A stretch of 64,000 bases of DNA, taken from Bythopirellula polymerisocia (lineage in GTDB: Bacteria; Planctomycetota; Planctomycetia; Pirellulales; Lacipirellulaceae). The stretch spans positions 255,567 to 319,566 of the forward strand of contig NZ_SJPS01000004.1 in the NCBI RefSeq assembly GCF_007860015.1, read 5' to 3'. This document shows, in pieces, positions 9,102 through 17,089 of the stretch. The position numbers and the translations under genes are program-made. Numbering within the stretch: position 1 is the stretch's first letter; each line of letters opens with the position of its first letter. The notes under the pieces are model-generated. The model saw only the letters and a program-made list of their open reading frames with translations. It was not told the origin of the DNA and searched no databases.

Positions 9102-9238
9102 CTTCGTGGTTCTCCTGTAGTAGAGGGAAGTGATAAACAGCATCCCAATTCGATAGGGATCCACTTCTTCTTTTCAAGACTCTTTCATAGATATCAACGC
9201 AGTTGTCGCGTCCTAGCTGGAAAGGTAAATTCGTCGAC

Positions 9239-9868
9239 ATGACAGCAGAGTATTGGGACAAAGTCGCAGACCAAAAGAACTTTAGTCATCCGCTCAACCA
9301 TGAGGTGTTCGCCTCGCTGATGGAGCCTACCTTCCGAGTGCTGGACGTCGGTTGTGGATACGGGAGGATTCTCGAACAGCTGCGGAGTATGGGCTACCGC
9401 AACACACTTGGCATCGACTCGTCTTCGAGCATGATTGCCCGTGCGACGCGAGAGAATCCACATCTGGACTTTAGGCAGGCGGAAGGAACCCGCACCGGCG
9501 AACCTGCAGGAAGTGTTGACGCCATTATCCTCTTTGCCGTCCTGACGAGCGTGCCGGGCGATAACGACCAAGAACAGCTCGTGCAAGAGTGCTGGAGAGT
9601 CCTACGGGCAGGTGGAATCGCGTACGTGAGTGACCTTTACCTCAACGACGATGCGAGAAACATCGACCGATACGACCGTGGTGAGCAAGAGTTCGGCGTT
9701 CGAGGCGTCTTTCGTTTGGAGGATGGTGGAGTCATGCGGCACCACACGGAAGCTCGCATTGAATCGCTGTTTTCCGACTTCGAGACAATTCACTATGAAG
9801 AGTTTTTGGCACCCACGATGAATGGAAATGCCTCGAAGGCTTTCCAGCTAATAGGGCGTAAGCCCTGA
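9239..9868 (+). CDS. Class I SAM-dependent methyltransferase
   Basis: A 209-residue methyltransferase with the Rossmann motif I VLDVGCGYG at residues 34-42, the acidic end of strand 2 (LGIDSS), and a later ECWRVLRAGGIAY segment typical of the Methyltransf_11/25 group. Substrate unknown. ATG 9239 is chosen over an upstream in-frame codon at 9203 because AAAGG lies about 14 bases before it and the conserved N-terminus (YWDKVADQK) starts here. It follows the decayed mobile region directly, so it could have come in with it, but base use does not look foreign by eye. Confidence 0.85.
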   Translation: MTAEYWDKVADQKNFSHPLNHEVFASLMEPTFRVLDVGCGYGRILEQLRSMGYRNTLGIDSSSSMIARATRENPHLDFRQAEGTRTGEPAGSVDAIILFAVLTSVPGDNDQEQLVQECWRVLRAGGIAYVSDLYLNDDARNIDRYDRGEQEFGVRGVFRLEDGGVMRHHTEARIESLFSDFETIHYEEFLAPTMNGNASKAFQLIGRKP

Positions 9869-9951
9869 GACATTCATCCTGAACCTCACCAGCATGAAAC
9901 GCCGAGTGCAATTAGGAACTAGCGTCGAACGGTGAAGTGGAAGTGCCTCTA

Positions 9952-10404
9952 CTAGTCAGCCGCACTCTCGAAGAGCTTCTCAGCTGCGGCCATGATTTCC
10001 GCCTGGGTCATGTCGTGTAAACGCATAGTTACACCCCATTCGTGTCCGAAAGGATCTCGCACTCGTGCGAATCGTTCACCCCAAAATACATCTGTTGGCT
10101 CCATGACAACCTCCGCACCATGTTTCTTCATTTGGGCCACCATTGCGTCGCAATCATCCACGTAGAGATGAATGGCCACCGTTGTTGCACCTAATGACGC
10201 GGGGCTCGGCGTACCACCGTGTTCGGGTAGCTCTTCGCTCAAGAAGAATCTCGCTCCATCAAAACAAAATTCGCAATGCATGACTTTACCATCGGACATT
10301 TTCAACAGCAGCGAGGGCTCTGCCTCGAAAACACGTGAGTAAAACTCAACCGCTTCATTGGCGTCGGTGACGCTCAGGTAAGGAACGAATTCTCGGGTTG
10401 GCAT
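9952..10404 (-). CDS. VOC/PhnB-like glyoxalase-fold protein
   Basis: A 150-residue protein of the vicinal oxygen chelate superfamily, closest in look to PhnB/YdcJ-type proteins. It has the paired pattern VPYLSVTDANEAVEFY (residues 6-21) and, in the second half, HLYVDDCDAMV followed by the RVRDPFGHEWGV ending typical of the fold. Members act as glyoxalases, dioxygenases or resistance proteins, and many are uncharacterised; no substrate can be named. Start ATG 10404 with AAAGGTGAG 7-8 bases upstream. The frame is open further upstream, but that part is not conserved-looking. Confidence 0.85.
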   Translation of the reverse strand: MPTREFVPYLSVTDANEAVEFYSRVFEAEPSLLLKMSDGKVMHCEFCFDGARFFLSEELPEHGGTPSPASLGATTVAIHLYVDDCDAMVAQMKKHGAEVVMEPTDVFWGERFARVRDPFGHEWGVTMRLHDMTQAEIMAAAEKLFESAAD

Positions 10405-10799
10405 GGCAAACTCACCTTTATCATGAATCGATTGAACTTGTCTTTTTCCACCACAAGCCTCTGTTTTCACGAGCCAGAATACAAGGGCAATACTTGTGGA
10501 TTCGACACAGCTGGGGGTAAAGTTCATTCCATTTATCCGCCGAATCTGGGCCATAGATTTGCTTCAAGGCTAGTCTTCATATCGAGATTCGGCGTGAAGC
10601 CACGAGGCAGGTTGCAGAGCTAGCTATATCCAGCGGCGGCGTGCCAAACCCCGGAAGCGGTAGTACCCACCAACGCCAGCAAGCCACTTGGGCCCACCGT
10701 TGACCCTCTGAACACAACATAGGGGCAGATAGCAGCCAAGGGCTTGCAGGGTACTTGCGTCTATGCATCTTGGCTCTCTCACCCCGGGAGCGAAATGCC
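10405..10799. other. Divergent intergenic region
   Basis: About 395 bases between the VOC gene and the small plus-strand ORF. A minus-strand frame at 10577-10810 is open but has no recognisable protein and no good start. Promoters for both flanking genes should be here; none is clear by eye. Confidence 0.35.
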
Positions 10800-11051
10800 A
10801 TGGACAACATTAGCGGGCCTAGTGCTTATCTCGAAAGGGGGACACCCATGCCACTATCGAAAGAGATGCGGGCCTATTTGGCCGAGCGTTACGACTGCGA
10901 CCCGCATACAGAAATACTATTCGACGGTAACGCGATTTCCGTTATCGGCATGTCGCCAGGGAACAACGAACCCGAGCAGTTTTTTGCGGGCTACGTTGCC
11001 GACATAGAACACGAAATGGGGATACACAATGACTACTTTGGGGCCGAATAG
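10800..11051 (+). CDS. Small hypothetical protein
   Basis: A protein of up to 83 residues that I do not recognise. It is hydrophilic and acidic, with no signal peptide or membrane segment. ATG 10800 is the first plausible start. ATG 10848 (MPLSKEMRAYLAERYD) has a better purine-rich site, AAAGGGGG, about 10 bases upstream and may be the real one, giving 67 residues. The composition and helical N-terminus look like a real protein. It stands alone before the tRNA-Lys gene. Confidence 0.45.
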   Translation: MDNISGPSAYLERGTPMPLSKEMRAYLAERYDCDPHTEILFDGNAISVIGMSPGNNEPEQFFAGYVADIEHEMGIHNDYFGAE

Positions 11052-11262
11052 GCTAAATGAAGAGACAATCACTCACCGAGGATACCCCCTAACGCGTTCC
11101 TGGAACCTAACTCGATTAATACCCCGATTTGGGGCTTTTAAGGATTCTTGGAGGTATTGCAGTATGGCCGACGAAATCAAAGTCTATGCAGTGAGGTAAA
11201 CATTAAGGTAAACTAGCCGCTGCTGAGACTCCCCGAAACTCAAAAAACCCCTTAAATAAATA

Positions 11263-11335
<73 letters not shown>

Positions 11336-11619
11336 ATACATTTCAGTCAACGCCTGAAAACCAGAGCCCCAAAGTATAGCCGCCCCACGGTCCGTCGGCT
11401 AGCCGTTCCTCGGGGTGGTTTGGCAGAAAATCGCCAAGAAAGTAGGGTAGCGCAAGAGGTATTGCTCTGCCAAAATCTCGGATGTGAGGGTGGCGCGCTA
11501 CGGAAGAAGCTTCCGCCAAACGCAGTAGGAAATACAGGAATGAGAGGACTTGTGACTCGTTCCTCCCATTCCTGCGCTGGGTTTCCCTAGTGCTCTCTGT
11601 TTGCGAAGTGAGGCGGAAA

Positions 11620-11919
11620 CTACTGTCCGCAATTGCAATCGCTAGTTCCCATCGAGGTTCCCATCGGAACTCCCATCATCATCGATGAGCTGCCGTCGAA
11701 GCCGTAGTTCACCGCTGAACCTTCTGAACAGCATGGATCGCAAGGCTGTGGGCAGCACATCGGTTGCTGGCAACAGACGGGTGCACTCCGTTGTACGTGC
11801 CCCATCATTGGAGTTGCGCAAGCACTGCTACGGGAACCAAACATGTTGCGACAACTGCCGCAGCCGGAGGCATTGAGGATCAGCGCGGCTGCCGCTATCA
11901 ATAGTAAAGTCTTTTTCAT
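11620..11919 (-). CDS. Cys-rich small lipoprotein
   Basis: A 99-residue exported protein of unknown function. Residues 1-19 are a signal peptide ending ASGC, with lipidation at Cys20. The mature part is rich in Cys pairs (CCQQPMCC, CDPCC), then Met/Gly/Ser-rich, ending CNCGQ. Cys/Met richness suggests metal binding or disulfide cross-linking, which is inference. The start is ATG 11919 because the signal peptide begins there; AGGAG directly abuts the start, which is unusually close, with GGGA about 11 bases upstream as an alternative. The frame stays open upstream without conserved sequence. Confidence 0.65.
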   Translation of the reverse strand: MKKTLLLIAAAALILNASGCGSCRNMFGSRSSACATPMMGHVQRSAPVCCQQPMCCPQPCDPCCSEGSAVNYGFDGSSSMMMGVPMGTSMGTSDCNCGQ

Positions 11920-12344
11920 CTCCTGCTTTGTCCCGCGTGTGGGGACGCTCCGTTCACGTGGTTTGCCGAAGGGCAATGGTGCGCGCCAACCGCGAACGTT
12001 TGTTCGTGGGTAGGCAGGCAAATATTTCTCCAGACAAGCATTCACCGCAGAGTGGCGTTTGGCAAACATCGTGGTGAGATTTTGCCTCATTTTCCCAGCT
12101 AATCGTAACCTGCATACCGTTTGTGGCGAATGTGCAATCCACGGTCGTGCGATTATTCCACCAAGAATGATTGTTCCAACGACCACCGCCGTTTACGATG
12201 ATATTGGCTGGGCGAGCCAGCATGTGCATTGAATGGAACGCGGAGAACAGCTGATTGTCTCGGACTCAAATTCAAACACTGCATCTATCCATACTATTAA
12301 CGTTCCAAGTTTTTGAAGAGCGCTCAAATTAATGCGCTAGGACG

Positions 12345-12400
12345 TTGGCCACTGATTTTCCCAGCGCGGTCAAAGGCCGCAACCAAAAAGGGAACACGAG
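12345..12400 (-). repeat. Repeat R2, partial inverted copy
   Basis: Read on the minus strand this contains GTTCC, GGTTGCGGCC and GCGCTGGGA in the same order and spacing as the right ends of the two long R2 copies (43021-43075 and 50900-50945). Only the terminal ~55 bases are present. It abuts R1 copy 1. Confidence 0.55.
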
Positions 12401-12522
12401 GATCGGTGACGGGGCAGATGTATAGGGAAGAAATAGAACGCGGATAAACGCAGATTATGAGGAATTGCGCGGATCAGACTGATTGGCTTGGTACTAATCA
12501 GTGATAATCTGCTGAATCCGCG
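12401..12522 (+). repeat. Repeat R1, copy 1
   Basis: Nearly identical over about 120 bases to 42514-42634: both run from GATCGRTGACGG through TGTATAGGGAAGAAATAG to CTGCTGAATCCGCG. The element is an imperfect palindrome in which AACGCGGATAAACGCAGAT faces ATCTGCTGAATCCGCGTTT, which would fold as a long hairpin. No ORF. Confidence 0.8.
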
Positions 12523-12699
12523 TTTGTCCGCGTCTAATTTCCGCCCTCTTTAATTCTTGTTGAAAAAAATTTGCGACAACTGCGAAGATTTGAATTGTTA
12601 GTAGCACGGAAGAAACGTCAGATAAGAAACAAACATGTCAATTCATTAGTGTTTCATCCGTGTGCATCCATTGCTAAACAAGGGATTTTGGTTGCCGTC

Positions 12700-13995
12700 A
12701 TGTGCCGCACTGGGGCAATCCCTGGAAAGGATCTTGCTGATTTGAAAGCTCACTCTTCAAGTATTGTCACGGCCTTACAATTAGTCATTGGCACGTTTGT
12801 TCTGGCGATCGTGCTGCGTACCTGGTTGGTGATGGGGCTTATCGAGCCGGTCACGGTGGCGGGGAGTTCGATGGCCCCGACTATGCTGGGTCCTCATTTA
12901 TCGCTCAAATGTGAGCGGTGCCGACATATGTTCGATGTGGGTGCTGAGTTTGCCGTCGAAACGGAACATGCCGAATGCCCTCAATGCGGATTCAAGGCAA
13001 ACCCTTTTGCTGAGTTGCCGGTGCGACGCGGCGACCGGTTAGTGATCGACCGCATGACGTTATTATTTCGCTTACCCCGGCGTTGGGAGCCGGTCGTGTT
13101 CGTTTCACCCGCGGACGAAGGGGGCTTGGTCGTAAAGAGGGTGGTCGGTCTCCCCGGCGAAAAGATTCAACTGCGCGATGGGGAAGTCTGGATCGACGGT
13201 CATCTGGCAAAGAAAACTTTCGAAGAGCAGCTGAGCTTACGCCACTTGATCCATCGGGAAGCAACATCGGCGCAGCGCTGGCAAGGAGATGGCTGGACCT
13301 GGCGCAACGGAATTTGGAACTGTGCATCTCACGAAGATTGGAATTTGCTCAGCTATGTGCATCCACAAGAACAGCTAATCACCGATGACTCGTCCTACAA
13401 CGCCGGACTGACCCGCCGGTTGTTTGCTGTCTACGATCTTTCTCTTTCGATTAAGCTGCAAGTTACCGGCACCGGCGAACTCGCCATTTGCCATTATGAC
13501 GGCGAGCAAGAACGGGAGATTCGCCTGAATCCTGCTGAGGGCAGATTCGAATTGCGCTCGGGAGGAATCCTTTTGAGCATCGTCGAGTTATCACCCGCAT
13601 CCTCGAAGGCACTCCAAGTCGGTGAAGTCCAAATCGAAATCGGAGTCATCGACCAGCGATTGCTTTTTGCCATCGAAGGCAACGTAGAATGGGCTCGCGA
13701 TATAGAGGATTCCGAACAGAAGGGGTCGGGAGTCAATAGAAAAGACTCCTGTCCCGTTTTTAAAATAGGGGCAAGGGGGCTCACGACGAGATTGAGAGAC
13801 CTGCGACTCTTCCGAGATGCCTTTTATGCGTCGCGCGAGGAAGCGGCGAGTCTCGACGAGCCAATGATTCCAATTCTCCTTGGCGAGAACGAAATATTTG
13901 TGCTGGGCGACAATGTCCCCGTTTCCATCGATAGCCGCCATTGGGGCCCTCTGCCGCTGCGATTTTTGGTTGGACGACCACTAAATGTCCGCTAG
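12700..13995 (+). CDS. lepB: Signal peptidase I homologue with zinc ribbon (first copy)
   Basis: A 431-residue membrane peptidase that should cleave signal peptides on the periplasmic side. One TM segment (about 22-46) is followed by the catalytic Ser57 in AGSSMAPT; the catalytic Lys146 lies in VVKRVVGLPGE and the last conserved box is LGDN...IDSRHWG near the C-terminus. Between Ser and Lys is a CxxC...CxxC zinc ribbon (CERC, CPQC, residues 71-99). A ~220-residue insertion of unknown fold lies between the Lys box and the final box. Start ATG 12700 is the first before the TM region; earlier in-frame codons exist but carry no conserved sequence. It is followed 128 bases later by a second, longer paralogue. 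Confidence 0.85.
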   Translation: MCRTGAIPGKDLADLKAHSSSIVTALQLVIGTFVLAIVLRTWLVMGLIEPVTVAGSSMAPTMLGPHLSLKCERCRHMFDVGAEFAVETEHAECPQCGFKANPFAELPVRRGDRLVIDRMTLLFRLPRRWEPVVFVSPADEGGLVVKRVVGLPGEKIQLRDGEVWIDGHLAKKTFEEQLSLRHLIHREATSAQRWQGDGWTWRNGIWNCASHEDWNLLSYVHPQEQLITDDSSYNAGLTRRLFAVYDLSLSIKLQVTGTGELAICHYDGEQEREIRLNPAEGRFELRSGGILLSIVELSPASSKALQVGEVQIEIGVIDQRLLFAIEGNVEWARDIEDSEQKGSGVNRKDSCPVFKIGARGLTTRLRDLRLFRDAFYASREEAASLDEPMIPILLGENEIFVLGDNVPVSIDSRHWGPLPLRFLVGRPLNVR

Positions 13996-14123
13996 CATCC
14001 GTCTCTTTGTGGTGTTTCAAGTTTACCGCCATCGAGAAATTCGACTATATTCCGCTCGCTCCGACGAATAGAATCTATCGACCGCACTGAAATTCTCCGA
14101 ATAGACACCTCCCTCGCGATTTC

Positions 14124-16112
14124 ATGGCCAAGAAAAACTCCCCCAAATATCGAAGTCCACAGCCTACTCGTTCAACGCGCGAGGAAGTCGCTCCCTCTAG
14201 TAGCAGCACGGTGGCGATGCGCGAGACGATTGAGTCCATCGTAATCGCCTTTGTGCTGGCGTTCTTGTTCCGCACATTTCAGGCCGAAGCGTTCGTCATT
14301 CCTACGGGATCGATGTCACCTTCGCTGTTGGGCCAGCACAAAGACGTGAAGTGCAGTGAGTGTGGCTACCGGTTTCGCACAACGGCTAGCACCGAAGGGG
14401 AAGATCGCGATGCCCGCCTGGCTCGCCTCAGAAATCCTACTGTGACTCACCAGGAACGAATGCAATTGGAACGAGAGATTGCCGGGGCCGAAGTAATCGC
14501 TGGTATGTGCCCCATGTGTCGACAGACGATGCTTTACCGCACCGATGATCTCCCTCGTGGTCTGCCGGCGTCAGTGGATACCGAAAACGTAGTCGATGAG
14601 CCCAGCTATCCGGGCGATCGCATCCTGGTGAACAAATACAGCTTTGGCTTCCGCGATCCCGAGCGATGGGAAGTCGTCGTGTTCAAGTTTCCCGGCAATG
14701 GCGAGATGAACTATATCAAACGATTGGTCGGGCTGCCTGGAGAGGAACTACAAGTTTATCAAGGAGATATTTTCGTTCGACCACAAGAAGAAGGTGCCGA
14801 ATATAAGATCGAACGTAAACCGCCTCATAAAGTAAAGGCGATGCTCCAGCCGGTGCACGATACCGACTACGATCCGCAGATCTTGCACAATGCCGGTTGG
14901 CCCTTGCGGTGGAGTGATGCAACCGGAGGTTGGCAGACCGAAGTTGAATCGGACGATTCGAACTTAGTGCAGCGACACAAGTTCGTTTCCACCGATGCCC
15001 CCGCAGATGCTCCCGTGTCGTGGCTCCGCTATCAACATCTGCTACCAGACGATAATGATTGGACAATAGCTCGACGCTTCGCCGACCGGGGAGAGTATGT
15101 CGGGACGACGAAGGAGCAGTGGCTCGCGGGTATTCGGCCGCAACTCATTACCGATTTTAATCCGTACAATGCCCGTATCCTCCGGGCGCAGCTCATGAAT
15201 CGTGGCCCCTTGCAGATTGAACCCCACTTGCTGGGGATGGAATGGGTTATGGATCTAGGAGTCTTGATGGATGTGGAAATCCACGAGGCACGGGGAGAAT
15301 TGCTCTTGGATCTCGTCGAGGCCGGAAAACACTTTACCTGCCAGATAGACCTCAGGACTGGCAAAGCCACGCTAAGCATCGATGGCATGCCAGAGTTCGC
15401 TCCGACTGCCGAGACCCCTCTCTCTGAGGCAGGTGAATTTCGAATTCAATTTGCTAACGTCGATGATCAGCTCATGCTCTGGGTGAATGACGAGTTGATT
15501 CCGTTCGGAGAATCCAATGAATCGGCGACCTATAATGCCGACCAGGTATTTGGCGGACGCGAAAACGCAATACCGCAAACCTCTGAGGACGACCCCGGAG
15601 ACCTCGCGCCTGTTGGGATTGGCGCACGTGGCGCTTCGCTTACCACTACGCACTTGGAAGTGCTGCGCGACATTTATTATATCTCTGCCAGGGCCAATGA
15701 TGAGCCGATGCGGGCCAAGTGGAGCGGGCTAGGTTATCATCTCGACTACGATCACCCCGACGATGCAGCCGAACTTTCAGATGGTACTCGTATTCCTCCA
15801 TTGAGTTACGAGAGGCAATTATTTTCCGACCCCAGCACCTGGCCCCGGTTTCTCACTCGCCATAAGCGGAATTTTCCAGTGGACGAGGGCCAGTACTTTG
15901 TCATGGGAGACAACAGCCCGGAGAGCCTCGACTGCCGCCTTTGGAAACGTGGAAACGACCCCAATGCCGTACCGGGTGGAGCCTATTTGGACGCGCGATT
16001 AATGACCGGCGATGCCGTGAGCGTATTTTGGCCGCATTCCTGGGGAAGTATCCCCGGTTTAAAAAAGCTTCCCGGCTTCCCCAACTTTTGGGATATGAGA
16101 ATTGTTAGGTGA
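14124..16112 (+). CDS. lepB: Signal peptidase I with zinc ribbon and long insertion (second copy)
   Basis: A 662-residue paralogue of the preceding gene. One TM segment (about 33-52); catalytic Ser63 in PTGSMSPS; Lys199 in YIKRLVGLPGE; final box FVMGDNSPESLDCRLW near residue 594. Two Cys pairs (CSEC at 77-80 and CPMC near 130) flank a helical insert and should bind zinc. Between the Lys box and the GDN box lie about 370 extra residues, partly beta-rich with repeated DLRTG/VDDQLMLWVN patterns that recall a lectin/LamG-like sandwich (inference). Typical bacterial enzymes have 180-320 residues. This is probably the main signal peptidase; lptB follows 89 bases later. Confidence 0.9.
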   Translation: MAKKNSPKYRSPQPTRSTREEVAPSSSSTVAMRETIESIVIAFVLAFLFRTFQAEAFVIPTGSMSPSLLGQHKDVKCSECGYRFRTTASTEGEDRDARLARLRNPTVTHQERMQLEREIAGAEVIAGMCPMCRQTMLYRTDDLPRGLPASVDTENVVDEPSYPGDRILVNKYSFGFRDPERWEVVVFKFPGNGEMNYIKRLVGLPGEELQVYQGDIFVRPQEEGAEYKIERKPPHKVKAMLQPVHDTDYDPQILHNAGWPLRWSDATGGWQTEVESDDSNLVQRHKFVSTDAPADAPVSWLRYQHLLPDDNDWTIARRFADRGEYVGTTKEQWLAGIRPQLITDFNPYNARILRAQLMNRGPLQIEPHLLGMEWVMDLGVLMDVEIHEARGELLLDLVEAGKHFTCQIDLRTGKATLSIDGMPEFAPTAETPLSEAGEFRIQFANVDDQLMLWVNDELIPFGESNESATYNADQVFGGRENAIPQTSEDDPGDLAPVGIGARGASLTTTHLEVLRDIYYISARANDEPMRAKWSGLGYHLDYDHPDDAAELSDGTRIPPLSYERQLFSDPSTWPRFLTRHKRNFPVDEGQYFVMGDNSPESLDCRLWKRGNDPNAVPGGAYLDARLMTGDAVSVFWPHSWGSIPGLKKLPGFPNFWDMRIVR

Positions 16113-16120
16113 GTAGGTTG

Positions 16121-16179
16121 TTAGCAATTAGCATTTAGGCATTTGCCATTCTGGCTAACTACTAACTGCTAATAGCTAA
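16121..16179. repeat. Imperfect inverted repeat between lepB and lptB
   Basis: TTAGCAATTAGCA (16121-16133) pairs with TGCTAATAGCTAA (16167-16179) at 12 of 13 positions. It could be a weak terminator or spacer hairpin; no T-run follows. Confidence 0.4.
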
Positions 16180-16201
16180 CTGCTAGTCATGGAGGACGAA
16201 C

Positions 16202-17044
16202 GTGTCACTACTGCGAGCAAGTGGATTAGTAAAAAGCTATGGCCGTCGGCGGGTGGTCGATGGCGTTGATTTCGCCGTCGAGCGGGGCGAAATCGTCGGT
16301 TTGCTGGGACCCAATGGTGCCGGCAAGACGACCTCATTCCGCATGACTTGCGGGATGGTCGAACCCGATTCAGGCCAAGTTTTGCTTGGTGGCCAGGACG
16401 TGACCGATTGGCCCATGTATCGTCGCGCCCGTGACGGGGGGATGGGATACCTGTCACAAGAATCCAGCGTTTTCCGCAAGCTCTCGGTCCAGAATAATCT
16501 GCTTGGCGTGATGGAAATGCTCGGCATCGATCGCAAGACACGCCGACAGCGATGTGACGAGTTGCTCGAACAATTTGGCATCACGAAGCTTCGCCGCAGT
16601 AAGGCCCACCAACTCTCCGGTGGTGAACGAAGACGCTTGGAAATCGCCCGCTCCTTGGTTTCCGATCCCCAGATCATCCTGCTCGACGAACCTTTTACAG
16701 GCATCGACCCGGTAACCATTGCCAGCATCCAGGAGATCATCCGCGACTTGCGATCACGCGGCATCTCGATACTCATTACCGACCATCAGGTCCGCGAGAC
16801 TCTGCAAATCACTGACCGCAGCTACGTTATCCGCGCGGGGCAAGTCCTCTGTCACGGGACTCCCAACGAGGTGTTGAAAAATCAAGAGGCCCGCAAGCAT
16901 TACTTCGGCGAAGGAATGGAAATGAGCCTCGCCGGTCCGCACTCGCCGGTCGAGTCGTCAGCCGAAACGCGACTCGCAGCCCTCCGCGAACGCATCTCCC
17001 ACCGCTTCGATGCGACCGACGATCCCCACGAAGGCGCGGCCTAA
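16202..17044 (+). CDS. lptB: LPS export ABC transporter ATP-binding protein LptB
   Basis: A 280-residue cytoplasmic ATPase that powers LptFG extraction of lipopolysaccharide. Walker A GPNGAGKT near residue 37, signature LSGGERRRLEIARSL, Walker B IILLDEP and switch ITDHQVRET are all present. The GVMEMLGIDRK segment and the C-terminal GEGMEMSL-type end match LptB rather than the branched-chain amino-acid group. Start is GTG 16202, with GGAGG about 8 bases upstream. A 35-residue Ala/Arg-rich tail extends past the usual end. lptF/lptG are not in the window. It lies downstream of the two lepB genes, so an envelope-biogenesis cluster is plausible. Confidence 0.9.
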   Translation: MSLLRASGLVKSYGRRRVVDGVDFAVERGEIVGLLGPNGAGKTTSFRMTCGMVEPDSGQVLLGGQDVTDWPMYRRARDGGMGYLSQESSVFRKLSVQNNLLGVMEMLGIDRKTRRQRCDELLEQFGITKLRRSKAHQLSGGERRRLEIARSLVSDPQIILLDEPFTGIDPVTIASIQEIIRDLRSRGISILITDHQVRETLQITDRSYVIRAGQVLCHGTPNEVLKNQEARKHYFGEGMEMSLAGPHSPVESSAETRLAALRERISHRFDATDDPHEGAA

Positions 17045-17089
17045 AGTGCGAGGTTCGCAGTACATCAAATTGCTCGTTATAATGTCGCT

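Larger units (their letters stand above)
11920..12699. other. Intergenic region holding dispersed repeats
   Basis: About 780 bases without a supported gene. From 12345 to 12400 it holds an inverted partial copy of repeat R2, then directly an R1 copy (12401-12522), then the CTCTTTAATTCTTGTTG tail also seen after the R1-type copy at 42.8 kb. The first signal peptidase gene follows. A 91-codon minus-strand frame at 11954-12229 was judged not to be a gene. Confidence 0.6.

Noticed and set aside
11954..12229. 91-codon minus-strand frame with CxxC motifs
   Set aside because: No ribosome site, odd composition (WNNHSWWNN) and no folded pattern; more likely chance, though a small secreted peptide cannot be excluded.
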